From positions 310,001 to 374,000 of the forward strand of contig BGZK01000284.1 of assembly GCA_005406025.1 (NCBI GenBank): a stretch of 64,000 nt of DNA, written 5' to 3'. Positions 11,586-24,600 of the stretch are shown here, in pieces (the stretch's first letter is position 1; each line of letters starts with the position of its first letter). The notes beneath the pieces were generated by a model that searched no databases, was not told where the DNA came from, and was given only the letters and a program-made list of their open reading frames with translations. The stretch is from Eumeta japonica. Lineage: Eukaryota > Arthropoda > Insecta > Lepidoptera > Psychidae. A program made the position numbers and the translations under genes.

Positions 11586-13817
11586 AATGATCATCTATTC
11601 TCTGATGGCCTGCCTGTTCTTTTGAATCTCGATTGTTATAAAAAAAATAGTTGCTCTATTATAGCGTTAATATTAATATATAAATACATTCATTTTTATT
11701 CGAGTCACGCGTCAATATCAATATATAAGTATTAAAGTGTTATTATAGCATTTTTGCCTGTTAATTTACAATTACTTTTTCATCTAATGTCTAGTATAAC
11801 TAAAAATCAAATTGTTTTTCTTTATAGATCAATACTTTCTAATGAAACATTATTTGATTGTAAAACTAAAGTAAAAGAACAGAATTATTTTTTAAACTAT
11901 AGATATTTGCCCTAGAATGCAAAAAAAAACATGCAGATATGTGCTCAATATTTATTCGATTCTAATTTTATTTGTTTAAATTTATTTATAAAAAAGTACG
12001 TACTTCCATTCCACCGATTAATAAACCTATCGAAATCCTTTACCAAACAATCTTGCTGAATTTTCACGTTTTTTCTTCTCATTAACAAAATAAACAGCAT
12101 TAAAAATGTGCAACGGAGGCGTTTGTTTATTTATCCGTACCCTCATCAGAGCGTAATGCGGGTGTCAAAATTTCGTTCGAAGTATCGTTCCGAAACGCGG
12201 CAAAAGACTTTACTTAAACCCTCATTGACAAATGACGTAGGTACGAGCTAGAACTTTGATCCGTGAAGGCGCGGCTTCGTAACAAACACAATGGTAGAAT
12301 TTTCGTCTGTGTTCTCAGGTGAGAGGGAATGATAAAATGCCAATACCACGCATCTTCAATGCCGCTCAAAGTCCGACATTGAGTTTTTTTAACGGTAATC
12401 GATATCACCAAAAAAGTAGTGTTCATTTTTTCGCGCGTTTTTGGTTTTCCTCAATCATAATTTTGGGTGTTCAGTAGTCGTTCAACTGTCTAACGGGAAG
12501 TCATTATACCGCTATGAACTATAAGTAAAACCATAAAAACCTTTAACTTTAGCATTTATAAAATAATTATTATACAAGGTGATAGTGATTTATGAAAAAA
12601 AATATTGAAATAATCCAACATTAATTCCCATATGCTCGTCAAAATTGCATTTTCTATGCTTTTTGAAAGAATATAACTGAAATATAATAAGTTGCTTGCC
12701 CGCACAATGTTTATTAAACGCAAAAGAATATTGTGTTAGTTTGTAAATCTCAAACTTTGCAAGTTTATATTGGAATAAAAACGAACAGGTGCAAATAGGA
12801 CTCGCACAGTGAAGGTTCTGTACAAAATTAATTATGTATATATTTCATAGATCAGGAGTCTTCTCTAATTTTGTCCGTTTACGATCCGATACTGGCGAGA
12901 TATTGGTGCCAGGAACTCCGAAACTAGCATTTTTTTGAAGAAAAATGTTTCTACGTTTTTTCAAATAGTAATAGTATAACCTTACGCTTGTTTATCAAAA
13001 GGGTAGGCTAATACTACAGATTTCCATACGGTACGATCTTTGCATACCTCTCTTGCCTCACTGACTTCCATCAATTTTTTTCATGCAAGCTCGTTGGTTT
13101 CAGGTGTTTATAATTTGGCCTTTTTCTAATGTATTTATGAGAACCAAAAAAATTATTATGCGTTTCTGAAAATATTAAGTTTTAATAGTGGGAATTTAAG
13201 TACATTATCCCATGTATTGGTCAAAATTTCGGTTCAAACTCTAATTGCAAGTGTAAGTTTCTAATCACAAAAGAAAACCACATGATATAACTATAAATTA
13301 AAATCTGCAAATTTTTTTTATTTGTTCTGTGAGACCTTTCTTCTTGCTAAATTTTATAATTCTACGTCTATGGGAAATACCCTATACGTTTTGATTTCGT
13401 TAAAGTAAATTTCGTTGAATGCTTTTGTCAGAGTCACGCTATCTCGCTTTCGTGCGTCACAATCGTGTCCTAGGATGGCGGGTAAAGTTATTATTAATAA
13501 TTTATTAATTTTTCCTCCCTTTTATTATTATTTCTTTTCATTTATTTTTATTATGCTTATGTATTTTAATTTCTTTTCTTTTTTTATACAAACCTTTGTA
13601 ACTTATGTGGTATCACATAATTTTCACTAAACCTATTTCTTAATCACTATTTCCAGTCATAATCCTCAGTATTAATCATTCCCTAAAACTATTATAATCT
13701 AGTATATACGTCCTTCAATTCTTTCAATTTTTTCTTACTTATTCAATGTATATTTTATATTTACTTGTAATATAAACTATAAACTTTTCTGTATTAACTT
13801 GTATTGAACTTTGCACA
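11586..13817. other. AT-rich non-coding stretch
   Basis: No supportable gene, RNA or repeat. The 11690-11740 area contains two loose copies of an 'ATATCAATATATAA'-like motif just upstream of the LINE stub. The rest is unremarkable AT-rich sequence. Confidence 0.4.
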
Positions 13818-14925
13818 TTAATTGACGACCTTGTCGCAGAATTTCAAAAACTTTCCTCTGTTTATATCGTCCTCTATAATCTCCAGGAAGTTCCGTTTCT
13901 CGAAAACGACGCCAATTTCCGCTTCCAGTGCCACACGATCCCGAAGGGACATTGAACATTCCTTGAAAACGTGCAGTACGTCCTGGATTTTCATGGCGTC
14001 ACAGGCGGAGTACTGCGAGTCCTTCAACTTAAACCTGTGCAGCTATTGTGTGAACCCGCCGTGTCTCGTAAGGGTTTGCGCCATTTGGGACGTCATTCCC
14101 ATTTGTCTGAGGACCCGGTACGCCTGTTCCACTCGGGGAAAAAACATTTGGTGACTTTCCCCGTCCTTCCCTCAGCGTATCGCTCTTGCCAAAGCTGACG
14201 TGGAGTCACTGAATACGTTGACCAGCCCGTCTTTACCTTTTTTCACCCTCCATATCGCTTTTTGCAACGCGATCATCTCCGCCTGGAATACCGTGCAGAA
14301 GAGGTCGAGTCGTAACGTCAAGTACCAGATCTCCTCTCCGTCCTGCCATTCCGTCAGGGCTTCCGTCAGTGTAGATGTGCAGTCCGACTACTGCGAGACG
14401 GTCCAAGGTTTGAAGTTTAGGTCCTCGACGCTCTCGTATCCAATCTCGAGCACTTGCGCGGAGTGGGGCAAATCGCCAAAATATGCGGTTTTCTCGAGCT
14501 CCCAGTCGAAAAAGGTGTCTCCCAAATCTTTACCGCGCTTCATCTCGTATAACCAAGTCACTTCTCTCGCTTCTATGTCAAGAGGAAGCAGCCTCAAGAT
14601 GATCAGCGCGGAGTGGAGAGAGACTGTGCGATGTGCTCGGAATACTTTAATGGCGACCCTGCACTGAACATCGTCTATAATCTTTCGCACGTCGAGCTTT
14701 CTGGTCACCGGTGCCCAAGTGCACACAGCATACAGAACGATAGGATGTATTACGGTAACAGATATGGTCCTCACGATCTCCGGAATCAAACCCTATGTCA
14801 CTTTGGCCGCTCTGGCTTAGCCTTTGATGTATGTTGACTGTCTTCTTGCAGGCCTTGGCGATATGCGGAATGAACGTCAGCTTCCAGTCGATGGTTAGGT
14901 CGAGGAGGTGTACACAAACGCTCAC
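13818..14925 (-). pseudogene. R1/Jockey-type LINE ORF2 remnant (RT end, RNase H, C-terminal domain)
   Basis: On the minus strand the order is: end of the reverse transcriptase, with LTIDWKLTFIPHIAKACKK (14900-14840) and IVLYAVCTWAP and AHRTVSLHSAL (14740-14620); then an RNase H domain at about 14390-14190 that keeps its signature acidic positions in pieces (YTDGS, FQAEMIALQ, VFSDS); then the C-terminal region with IQDVLHVFKEC and VALEAEIGVV, ending VVN-stop at 13818. Several frameshifts and an internal loss after YTDGS break the reading frame. The palm with its catalytic aspartates and all of ORF1 are absent, so the copy is 5'-truncated and dead. The sequence is GC-rich against its surroundings, as active LINE coding sequence often is. 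Clade assignment (R1-like) is by eye. Confidence 0.85.
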
Positions 14926-14930
14926 ACTTA

Positions 14931-17900
14931 ATCCTAGGAGTCACAAGCCAATAAAGAGAAAATTTGTCCCAGAATCAAAACTACAATTTTAACAAATGTT
15001 GGTTTGCTGTGCAATGATAGTAACAATTTTATGTATTGCTAATGATAACAATTTAATGAAACTTTTTTTTTAATTTTCAATTATGGATAAAATGTATATT
15101 CATCAGAAAAATAAAATCATAATAAATAATACCTAAAACCTAAAATATAAAGCAATCGAAATTTATGTAATTAAAACACAACGTATATCAAAATCCGAAA
15201 TTTACAGCAAAATAGTTATTACATTATTATAGAAGTTCCACCTCAGGTATGGAGAGGTGAAAGCCGACAATCTCCCAGCGAGACGACCCCCAAAATAATT
15301 ATTCGACTATCCAACACACGGCAATCCAACAGGTTTCACTTTTGTAGCTGATTTTAACGTGCGAAGCTCGCGAGTTTGATGAGCTCAGCGCAGCGATCTT
15401 GGTGATTCTTTCTCCAAGAGATTGAACGCCTGAATATTCGATATTAATTTCCATTTGATACCCCTACACATTCCTGAGAAAATGGGTATTAACAGACAGA
15501 ACAGACAACGAAGTAATCGTATAAGGGTTTCTTTTATCTTTTTTGAGGCACGGAACCCTAAAAACAATATCTACAAATTTAGTCTAGAAATTTATGAATT
15601 CGAAAATCCTTCGCAACCTCTTTTTTTTAATTTTATTAAAACAATGTTGATAAAATGCAGACAAGAAATCTGACATAATTTGTATATTTCAGGTATTATT
15701 TTTTTTGGAGATAACACTAATTCTCTAAATAAAACTATTTCAGTATACATCTTAGCTTAACGGTTTAACGGTTAAATATTATATATGTCTTAGTCATAAA
15801 AATATGAAGAAAAAAGTAAAAAAAAATTAAATGTTCACATTGCCAGCACTCACTGGGTTAGCGGGAGAACTGTGGAAATACAATCGATCTCCTATATTCT
15901 CAAGTAAAAGAGATTTAATAGAAATTGTAACAAATTGTCTATGTCATTTTAGTTTTTAGCCTTTTCGTTGGTATCATTATTTTTACAATGCTTAGTACTG
16001 CTTAAGGCAACACTGATTTAAGATATAAATCAGGTGTAACTAAGAACTCATGCGCCGTAACTTTAGGTCCGTATTCAGGAAAATTAACACTCGGGAGACA
16101 GTCTAGAATATGAACGATAACATTCGTGGGCCACCCCAACTCGTACGGAGATTGAGCCTCAAACCCTTCGACGTGTTGGAGACACTTGGAGACACTGAGA
16201 GAAAGGTACATCTCAACAGTGGACTAATGAAAAAATTGAAAATGAATATATCATAGTTGAGAAGTATGAAACAAAATAATTTCGAAATAATTATAAGAAT
16301 AACCAAAAGGTCATTTTTTAAGTATACCGACTTATAGACAAAGGAGGAGAGACATAAAACCTCTGTGTCTTGTAAAATACGCATGTAAAATTCGCCTTTG
16401 TACATTTTACAACAAACAGATAGCAAAGAATGTTTAAGGGCTTCCAATTTCGCTCTTTTAAGACCGTTTCTAATTTTGGTTTGATCCTTTTTTTTATTGT
16501 ATAGCGTTGTCCATGTACGTAGATATTTTTTTAGTACAACTCAGCAGTGCTAAGATAAGAAAGTCAATGCTTACTATATTTCTCATAAAATATCGCACTA
16601 TCGTCCCCTACTGTATTATCTAAGTGGTACCACTTGAAATAATTTGTTCAGAATTTCAATATTGTAAAGCTCTAACACTCGAGACTGCGGCTTAATCTTG
16701 ACTGATTCCTCATTATCTCTATTGATCAATCTCTCGGGTCTTTCAAAAGACCTCCATTTCTAAACGACCGATAGAAATTTAAAAATGAAATTATATTAGT
16801 AGGTATTTAATTGATTGCCAACAAAAATATGTATAACTATATGTAAGTTTATAGGGATTGCAAAAACGAATATATTCGAATATTGGACGGATTTAGTTGT
16901 AATATTTTCTGTTAGCTTTGTCACTTTTCTGCAGGGACATATCCTTCCAAAATTATTTTCAGATGAAAAATCTTATACCATCCAGGGTCTTAAACCATCC
17001 ATGTACTATGGATTTATGACTTAAGGTGCTCTTCAAGAGATGGGTGAGCTTAATTTGACGTAAAAAAGAGTGAGTTTATTTTGACGTAAATATTCATAGC
17101 TTAATTTTCATATGGTCAAAATTGTATGAAAAAGAATAATTAATGAAAAAAGAACTTGGCCTAGTCAAGAATGCAGGTCAGCCCCGAAACCTTTCACTGT
17201 TCTCGAGTTTCCTTAATTCAAAAACATTATTGGTTATATTTCCGAGCTTATCGAATCTAGAAAAATATTTTCACAATATCAACATCCCACTAAACATATA
17301 TTTTTACTTAATCTATCTATTTGAATGGAACTTACAGTATGGGAACACATTTTTTCAGACAGTAATAGAGAAATAAGCAGCGGTAAAAATATTTAAATTT
17401 TAAAAATTCAGGTCAAATCTGAGCATAGTTTTCTTTTAGAAAAAAATCTACATTTTTGAACGTATGTTCTTTTTAGAAATAACGATAGTCGATTATTTCT
17501 AAATATTATTTTTAAACGAGACGATGGAATGACACAGGCTTTTCTTGTTCAATGTAAGTTTTTGAACACTTATAATGGTTTAATTTGGCATTTCGAATGG
17601 AAAAAAATATGAAGACTGTCTTACTAAGAACGAATCAATTGATTGCAATGGGTTTTATAGCATTTAACGTAGTTTCATTTATTTTATTTTTCAATGGAGC
17701 TGCTTAGGTTTTGGAATTGGTCAGTTAATTAATTTAATATTATTATAAAAGAGTATTTTTCAAAATCCATATGGTTTGATATCTTTGTTCTAGCAAGTCC
17801 TTTTGAATACTGCGAGCTCGATTTCAATTAATTTATTCGTCCAAAATAAATTTATTATTTTCACACAAATACATATACACAAACGAACGCGCGCACACAC

Positions 17901-18991
17901 ACACGCTCACGCTCATGTACAGTCATCGCTCTGAAAATATCAAAACAGCCATATGTATGAATATTCAATTTTCGAAAACCGGACTGAAAGCGATAACTTT
18001 CCGAATTTTTTGAAAAAACCTTTAATTTTTTAGCGGTATGTTCAAAAAATGCCCAATAACCGTAAAACTCTGTAAAATTTTTGAAAAGACTTTTTAACTC
18101 TAATGTAATATGTTCATTTAAATTATCACTGCAATTTATTTTGTGGGGTTCCGTAACAAACACAAGGCCACCTTTACCAAAAACAAACAAATCAGGGCAT
18201 TATCAACGTTCAAACTCGGTTAACTCTAACTGATGACAATACCATTTTCATAAGACTGAAAACATCGAAACGTCACACCGTATCTCGAACCGTAACCCGT
18301 AAATAGAATTTCAATCTCAAAAAGGAAAACTTTTTCCATACAAAAGTCACGACGACGGCCGCCGCCTGCAGCGCGGGAGCAACTCATTAAAGTTTCCCTC
18401 CCCCCCTCGCCGGTTCCAAAATGCCTACGCTCGGTGTTGCTACAAACAAATTACTCGACGTTCCGGTGATAAATTACTGTTTAGGATTACACGGCTTGTC
18501 GCGCGTTCACGGCGCTAAACGTGACGTGATAATTTTGTGACGTTTTCGAGAAATTCCTTCTGCTATTCCCTGACCGCCAGACGATTTTTCTTTCTAATCT
18601 TGAACTGAGACTGAAAGTAAAAATGCTACAGAACCAGCGAGTTAAAAGATACGAAGTAACCGAGATAATTTATTCCGCAAACGGAACCCTATAGTCATTA
18701 TAGTCATCGATCTCGACATGCTAGATGGAAGATTAATCACCATTGAATAAAATATAGTGTAAGGTGGTTGACTTGTTAAATATAAAAGTTAACTAGACAT
18801 GATAGCGCTATTAAATATCAGAATCGAGTAAAAAACTGTTAAAGGATAAGTGTCGAGACAAATGCTAGCGAACAAAGAAAATAAATAAAATAAGCAAAAG
18901 CTTTCAAGAAGAGCCCGAATGTCGTTCCGTATCGACGTCTGTATTAGTAAGCGAACTCATTAGTCGTGCAATTTTGAAGAGTTAGTCCTAC
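14931..18991. other. mostly AT-rich non-coding stretch
   Basis: No firm gene. The stretch contains a repeat fragment at 15455-15570 (listed separately), an isolated GC-richer minus-strand ORF at 16002-16211 that I do not recognise, a CA/CG-rich run near 17885-17915, and a GC-rich patch at 18350-18550 without coding signal. Confidence 0.4.
15455..15570 (-). repeat. end fragment of the AGGGTTCCG-terminated repeat
   Basis: The minus strand reads TTTTTAGGGTTCCGTGCCTC, an A-rich stretch, then AACCCTTATAC, followed by a TCTGTCTGTT-like run. It matches the first ~60 bases of the longer copies at 28191 and 33134 and is the usual end of this lepidopteran repeat. Only this end is recognisable. Confidence 0.55.
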
Positions 18992-19134
18992 CTTTTCGAT
19001 TTCTTATTGGTCATCAACACGCCCAAGTCAGGAATCCAAGGTTTGCTTTCTTTTCTGAGCGGAGTATCTGCAATATCAGCAATGCCAACAATTGGAGTTG
19101 AATCATCAGGCTCGAAATAACTTAAGCCGATCAT
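18992..19134 (-). CDS. candidate coding exon of an unrecognised gene
   Basis: From an ATG at 19134-19132 (context AAAAGAATGA) an open frame of 47 codons plus two bases runs to AAAAG|GTAGGA, a plausible donor ending the exon at 18992. The translation is complex and coding-like: it begins MIGLSYFEPDDSTPIVGIAD and later has KPWIPDLGVLMTNKKSK. A stop lies in frame about 12 codons upstream, so this could be a first coding exon. I do not recognise the protein. It sits about 0.4 kb outside the long-TIR transposon and could belong to another element, or to a small gene inside the receptor's intron. No acceptor or second exon was identified. Confidence 0.3.
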
Positions 19135-19568
19135 TCTTTTTCTCCCAAGACTTGAGGTCGAGATTCAATTCCGAAAAAAGTCCGTAACTCCTGATTCTTA
19201 AAAAGATGAAACACACTATGACGAAAGGGCATATTCAGTATATTATGGACATTGTCGAAAAAATATTTTTTTATAAGCAACATCGGCATACATTGTTTTC
19301 GTGCACGTACCATTTTCATGATGTACACGGTGATATCTATCGTACCATTGCTATTTCTTCGACAAAAATAAAGAACGGTTATTAATATATTTCTTCTTAT
19401 TAAATAAATAAAGTATAATCCTTTATCAGAAGTCATTCCAAAAATATTCAACAAGCAGCGAAATGAAGTGGGGCGCTTTGTTATATGCCATGTGGAGAGT
19501 TAGTCAACGTAACGCAGTGACAACCTATTGATATGACGTGGCTTAGCCTCCCGCAAGCCGCGCACGCC

Positions 19569-20023
19569 GCGGTACTAGAGGAAGGTCCCAGAGCCCCAGA
19601 CGTCACTCATTTTCTGATGGAAAAATAAATATACGAGTGAGTAGTGGTGGGTGTACTATGATCATATGACTAGTCGCACCTTGGCCAGACGGCCAATTTT
19701 CAGGTAGCAATTAATCAAGGTACATAAAACACTGCTCACCTCACTTAAATTCTGATAGCTGATTTTAACATATATTTTACACAATATCGTTAAAAATCAG
19801 TATTCATTACTCCCAGACACATGCGGTCGGCGGTTTTACCTTGCAGACGCTTTAAAGCTCGGAAAAATTTAATTAAGATCACTTATTTTCTGATGCTTGA
19901 TTTTATATATGTTCTTCAGACAACTATTTTAAAACGTTTGCAAACCGGCAGACCGATCCAAGGGCCAAACATTCCCTAGACCCAATTTTAAAGTCGCTGA
20001 GAGTATGGGCGCATTATCCGTGC
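19569..20023 (+). repeat. left terminal inverted repeat of the 2.1 kb transposon
   Basis: About 455 bp, matching the reverse complement of 21226-21682 with scattered single-base differences and small indels. It contains a short internal direct motif, 'CA(C/T)TTATTTTCTGAT', near both its outer end (19606-19618) and its middle (about 19880-19895). That could be a repeated transposase-binding site. Confidence 0.85.
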
Positions 20024-20444
20024 GTATTAGTGTATGTAGCATGTCTAATCGAAGTCGGAATTAATATTGAAATGTAAATAAAAATGCATACCCATTAGTA
20101 ATTAACGCCTGTCATTTTAAAATATATTTTTTCGTATTCGTTTTATTTAATAGAGAATTAATTTTAAAGGTATTAATTTGAAAATCACGTAAATAATTAA
20201 AGACTAACTTTGAGAAAAGTGCTCGTCTGACCGCAATAATTATAGAATCGTGCCTTACGGACTGTTTCATGAATGTTAATTTTTTTTTCGAATTAATTTC
20301 AATTTTTAAAGTAAATATCAAGAGGTTTACAAAGTATTAATAATTTAATTAAATAACAGCAACCTTTTCAAATAATTATTTATTGGTAACGAACCTTACA
20401 AGACTAAAAAATCGGAAAAATATTTTTTACATAATTTTGTTAAT

Positions 20445-21051
20445 TTAATTTGTAAATATTTGACTGGCTTCTAATTTCACATCATCGTCGTTGAAGTCAG
20501 GTAATTCATCATCGAGCCAATCTTGATATTGAATGTCTAAATCGTCATCTTGTTCATCAGTGTTTTCTTCGGGCTTTTCGGCTGTAAAAACAAACCAACC
20601 AATTAAGATTCGAAAACTAAAGAGATATCAAAATTATGAGAAGCAAACATAAATTACCTAATTCCTCCAGCGACTGACTGACAAAATCCGGCAATTGATC
20701 TCCACCAATGAAATGATATTTATCATCTCTAATGTCCAGCCATTATTTTCGGGATTGAGAATATTAATCATTTTTGTACTTGCATTGTTCCAAACACTAG
20801 CAATATAGTTAGCTCGTCGAAACTGTTGCCAAAGTTCGCTTTTACAAGGTGGTAAGTTAGTAGCATCGAAGTTTCTCATATTTTTTTGCAGAAATTTTTC
20901 ATTAACATCACATACCAACGTCTTTAAATTTTAGGTTATGTTCGTTTCTATGTTGTAAAATCACTCGACACTTTTTTAATGTCTCTTCCGTAAATAGTAT
21001 TAAATTTTCATCAGAATTATTGTAAAATACACAATTTAACAAATTAGCCAT
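20445..21051 (-). pseudogene. internally deleted, two-exon protein gene of the long-TIR transposon
   Basis: The minus strand opens with an ATG at 21051 and an N-terminal stretch containing FTEETLKKCRVILQHRNEH and NLKFKDV. This is a motif I recall at the start of a family of uncharacterised insect transposon proteins. After a frame break near 20915 comes a C-terminal region, NLPPCKSELWQQFRRANYIA, then WNNA and LNPENNGW, also typical of that family. A further one-base shift follows NNGW; beyond it the frame reads DDKYHFIGGDQLPDF. A 76-base intron (20582-20657, GT...AG) then joins in phase to an acidic last exon with EENTDEQDDDLDIQYQDW, stopping at 20445. The middle, including any catalytic core, has been deleted. 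The protein's function is unknown to me. Confidence 0.6.
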
Positions 21052-21225
21052 TATATTTTTTTGAACACTGCAAATATTTGTATTTGTTTATACGCGTTGC
21101 TTCTCAAATCACAACACAGCTGACGCACTCAACAGACGCGATACATTCGATAGTGAGTAAGAGTAAAACCGAAGGAGAGAAAGAGAGAGAGCAATAACAC
21201 TCATGTAGTCTCACTGCACTCATGT

Positions 21226-21682
21226 GCACGGATAATGCCCGCGCCCATACCTCAGCGACTTAAAATTGGGTCTAGGGAATGTTTGGCCCTTTGGATCGGT
21301 CTGCCGGTTTGCAAAACGTTTTAAAATAGTTGTCTGAAGAACATATATAAAAATCAAGCATCAGAAAATAAGTGATCTTAACTAAATTTTTCCGAGCTTT
21401 AAAGCGTCAAGGTAAAACCGCCGACCGCATGGTCTGGGAGTAATGAATACTGATTTTAACGATATTGTGTAAAATATATGTTAAAATCAGCTATAAGAAT
21501 TTAAGTGAGGTGAGCAGTGTTTTTATGTACCTTGATTAATTGCTACCTGAAAATTGGCCGTCTGGCCAAGGTAGCGACTAGTCATATGATCATAGTACAC
21601 CCCACCACTACTCACTCGTATTTATTTTGTCCATCAGAAAATGAGTGACGTCTGGGGGCTCTGGGATCTTGGTCTATACCGC
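21226..21682 (-). repeat. right terminal inverted repeat of the 2.1 kb transposon
   Basis: About 457 bp and inverted relative to 19569-20023. It ends outward as TATACCGC, mirroring GCGGTA on the left. The small differences between the arms (for example GGTAGCGACTAG here against its partner) show that they have diverged slightly since insertion. Confidence 0.85.
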
Positions 21683-24600
21683 ATACTAAATCATGCGGCG
21701 AGATTGCTTAATCTTACAAGTTGTATGCGACAAAACACATTTTTTTCGTTTAAAATAGGAACTATGATTAATTTCGTAAAATTCGACAGGCGCCTTTAAG
21801 TGTTTGTACGGATTAATCTATGCGGAAAATCTGGTGGCTTAAATCGGTCCCATTTGCATGTAAAGTGTACATATCTGTTTTAAAAGAGCTATCTTTATAA
21901 TTATTTTCTCTGTTATAAAAGTTAATGAATCGTGAACAACTGACAAATTAAAGTAAATAACATGAAGAATCGAGTCACCAAAGATCACTGTCACATATTT
22001 TATATTTTTTGAGAAAACTCGAATTCTTTTAATAAAATTTCCAAATCGTCAATTTAATATAACAATGAAATCGCTTACTTCGAAAATAAATTTTATTATT
22101 TCTAAATTATTATTTTAAAGATATTTTGTAATGTAGACATTAAACAAAGAGAAGATGGCGAGTAATAATATTATGACATATGAAATTATCGTGTTAGAGC
22201 CTATTTTGGAAAAGTATTCTTATAAACGGATAGGCAATCATAAATTATAGAAACAGTTACTAATGCTAAGAAATTCTGTTAAATTTACAATTCACTTACA
22301 TATTGAATTTAATTTTAAAGTCACAGATACATTAATTTTATTCGCGCACTTTTATACTTTTGGAACTCTTTGGAATATATGGCTAACCAAATTGTAGGTA
22401 CATCAGACAAGAGTCAAATTTTAAGCACGTCAAACCAACGAGCTAACGTACGAAATCATTGATGAACGTCGGTGAAGTAAGGGTAGATATATTAGCAAGT
22501 GGTGACTTGCGGTCTCTGTCTACCCATATTCGTAATATAATTAATTTTTTGTATTTGGTTCTTATTCAACTTTATTTTTCTAACGTCAGAACAGCTTTTC
22601 CAGCTCGGGTAACCGATGACGGTGAATTTGGTAAACATTCGCGCTCACCATAATTTCGAACCCAGTGAGACATCTGCAAGCCCATCTATCTCTACACACA
22701 GGTTTCACACGATACAGATGTAAGTTTTCACCCATTCGAAAAGTGTGGATTTCGTGATGTTTTCTCGGCGAGTGCAATTGGTGAATAAACAAATGCAGTT
22801 AGGTTTAAAAGAAAATCATTTTTTATCGTTATTCGTGTTAATAACAACCACCACTGCTGTCACTATTTATTTTATCTTCTTCTCTCCTACCCCCAATTCC
22901 TTTTCTCCGTTATTCACACTTTTGCTGTCTTGTTTTTGTGCAATTATTTTTAAAAGTTAGTGAAATTTCAATCATCTAATTTCAAACTTCGTAAATATAT
23001 CTTCTTATTCAACTGAAGGGAAAAGTTAGACTCCCGAGATGAGAGGCCCTGAAACATACATCTATCTGTCTCTCTCGGTCTGTCGGTTCGCTGTCGAACT
23101 TCCAAAAGTTTCTCAACGTTGATGGATCCCCGATTTTTTTGGGACTCGTTAATATTTGCAAAACGCGTCACGCGAACGGGGCCTCGGCTGTTGGTACCCC
23201 TGCATCTTGATATATCGCCCGTTTTTTTTTTATCTCATATTATTAATCTGCGTCCAACGTTTGATATATAGCCTGTATTAAAAAGCCTCTGACTGAAAAA
23301 TACGTTATTTACGGCGTGCGTTGTCGAATAGAAGGCTTTGAGAAAAAAAGTGTGTGAGAGTTATGGCGTTTTCGGGGTGTACCCTTCCGAAGGCCGATGT
23401 CGTGTTTACAATTTTTTTTAATGTATGAAAATATTTGCTACCGGTGTGATTTTTCGACGTTCCGTCGACATTTTTTTTTGCGAATAAAATGTATTTTTAT
23501 GCATTGTTTTTATATATTGCGTTTGAAGCGTTTACAATTTTAATAACTAAATAGTTTATTCTTTTTGAAGGCTTTCGTACATTTTGTATCTGGAGAAACG
23601 GTAGTGTCTACCTACCTACATTTTCTTGAAGCGTTTCGTAGTACTTTCATACCCTTAAAGCTTCAGCCTGAATAACACTAGACAACCCAAATTATCAGGA
23701 CAATTAAACAGAGTTATAATACATTTTGAGTTCCATTTGTCTAGCGTCGGTACTTTGGAATGTAAAAATTCCTTAAATATGTCGATTTTGCCACTGATTC
23801 GCTCATTTACTCATCAAAACCTCTCGGTTATTTCCCGAAATCCAGAAAGTTGAAATTGGATATGAAACCAAAGATTTGTACACAAACTGCGAAAAATATA
23901 TGTTTATAATTTTTATCCTCCAACCCGCATAAATAGGGATGCAGTAAGTACCGCCCTGATTTATCGCTTATTGCAAATAATAAACCGATGAGTTTTAAGA
24001 GGCATAGATAGAGAGTGAGCTAAGGAAAAGAGTGTAACTGACACACAAGAAATACAATCCAAGAGAATAAAAGGAAATAGGAATTGTACAAAATCAAGTA
24101 AAATCACGCCAAAATCATTTCATGTAAAACTGGTTCACAAGAATCTCAAACATATACCGCTTTCTTTGTTAAAAAATTATTAAATCTCAAAAAGAGCAAA
24201 GCCTTTAACGGTGCAAGCCCTTTAAAAAATCTGCATCTTGGTCAAAAACTATGGCTTAGCCGCTTTAAGGAACTATTGCATTACATAACATTAAATACCG
24301 GTGAGTTCGTTTTTTACTATAGTTCATGATGTCGCCTGCGCGACGGTGGCAAATCAGCCAAGCTATACTTTTTGAGCAAGATGTAGAGTTTATAGAGTCA
24401 GGCTTTGTGTAGTTAGGGGCTTGGTTAATGAGTTTGATAACTTTTATACTGTCACAGCATTATGACTTTTAAGTCTTGACAACTGGTTTTACGTGAAATA
24501 GTGTTTACGGGATTAATTTATCCATTTTAGGTATCACATATTTATTTAAATAACTCTAGGTAAGACGCCAATATAAGCAATGCTATCATGTGTATTAATA

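Larger units (their letters stand above)
19569..21682. mobile_element. 2.1 kb DNA transposon with 455-bp terminal inverted repeats
   Basis: The arms at 19569-20023 and 21226-21682 are near-identical inverted copies. Both start GCGGTA and contain TCCCAGAG, GACGTCACTCATTTTCTGATGG, GGCCAATTTTCAGGTAGCA and GTCTAGGGAATGTTTGGCCC, and both end at GCATTATCCGTGC. The interior holds an internally deleted two-exon gene on the minus strand (20445-21051). No clear target-site duplication is visible. Arms this long are unusual for Tc1/mariner or hAT elements, and I cannot assign the superfamily. The high arm identity suggests insertion not very long ago. Confidence 0.85.

Noticed and set aside
16002..16211. 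69-codon minus-strand ORF with moderately complex translation
   Set aside because: Composition is fairly coding-like, but it contains a local duplication (GTGTCTCCAA twice), has no recognisable family, and lacks convincing splice sites.
17861..18190. 109-codon minus-strand ORF
   Set aside because: Part of it is the translation of a CA-type repeat, and the rest is not recognisable.
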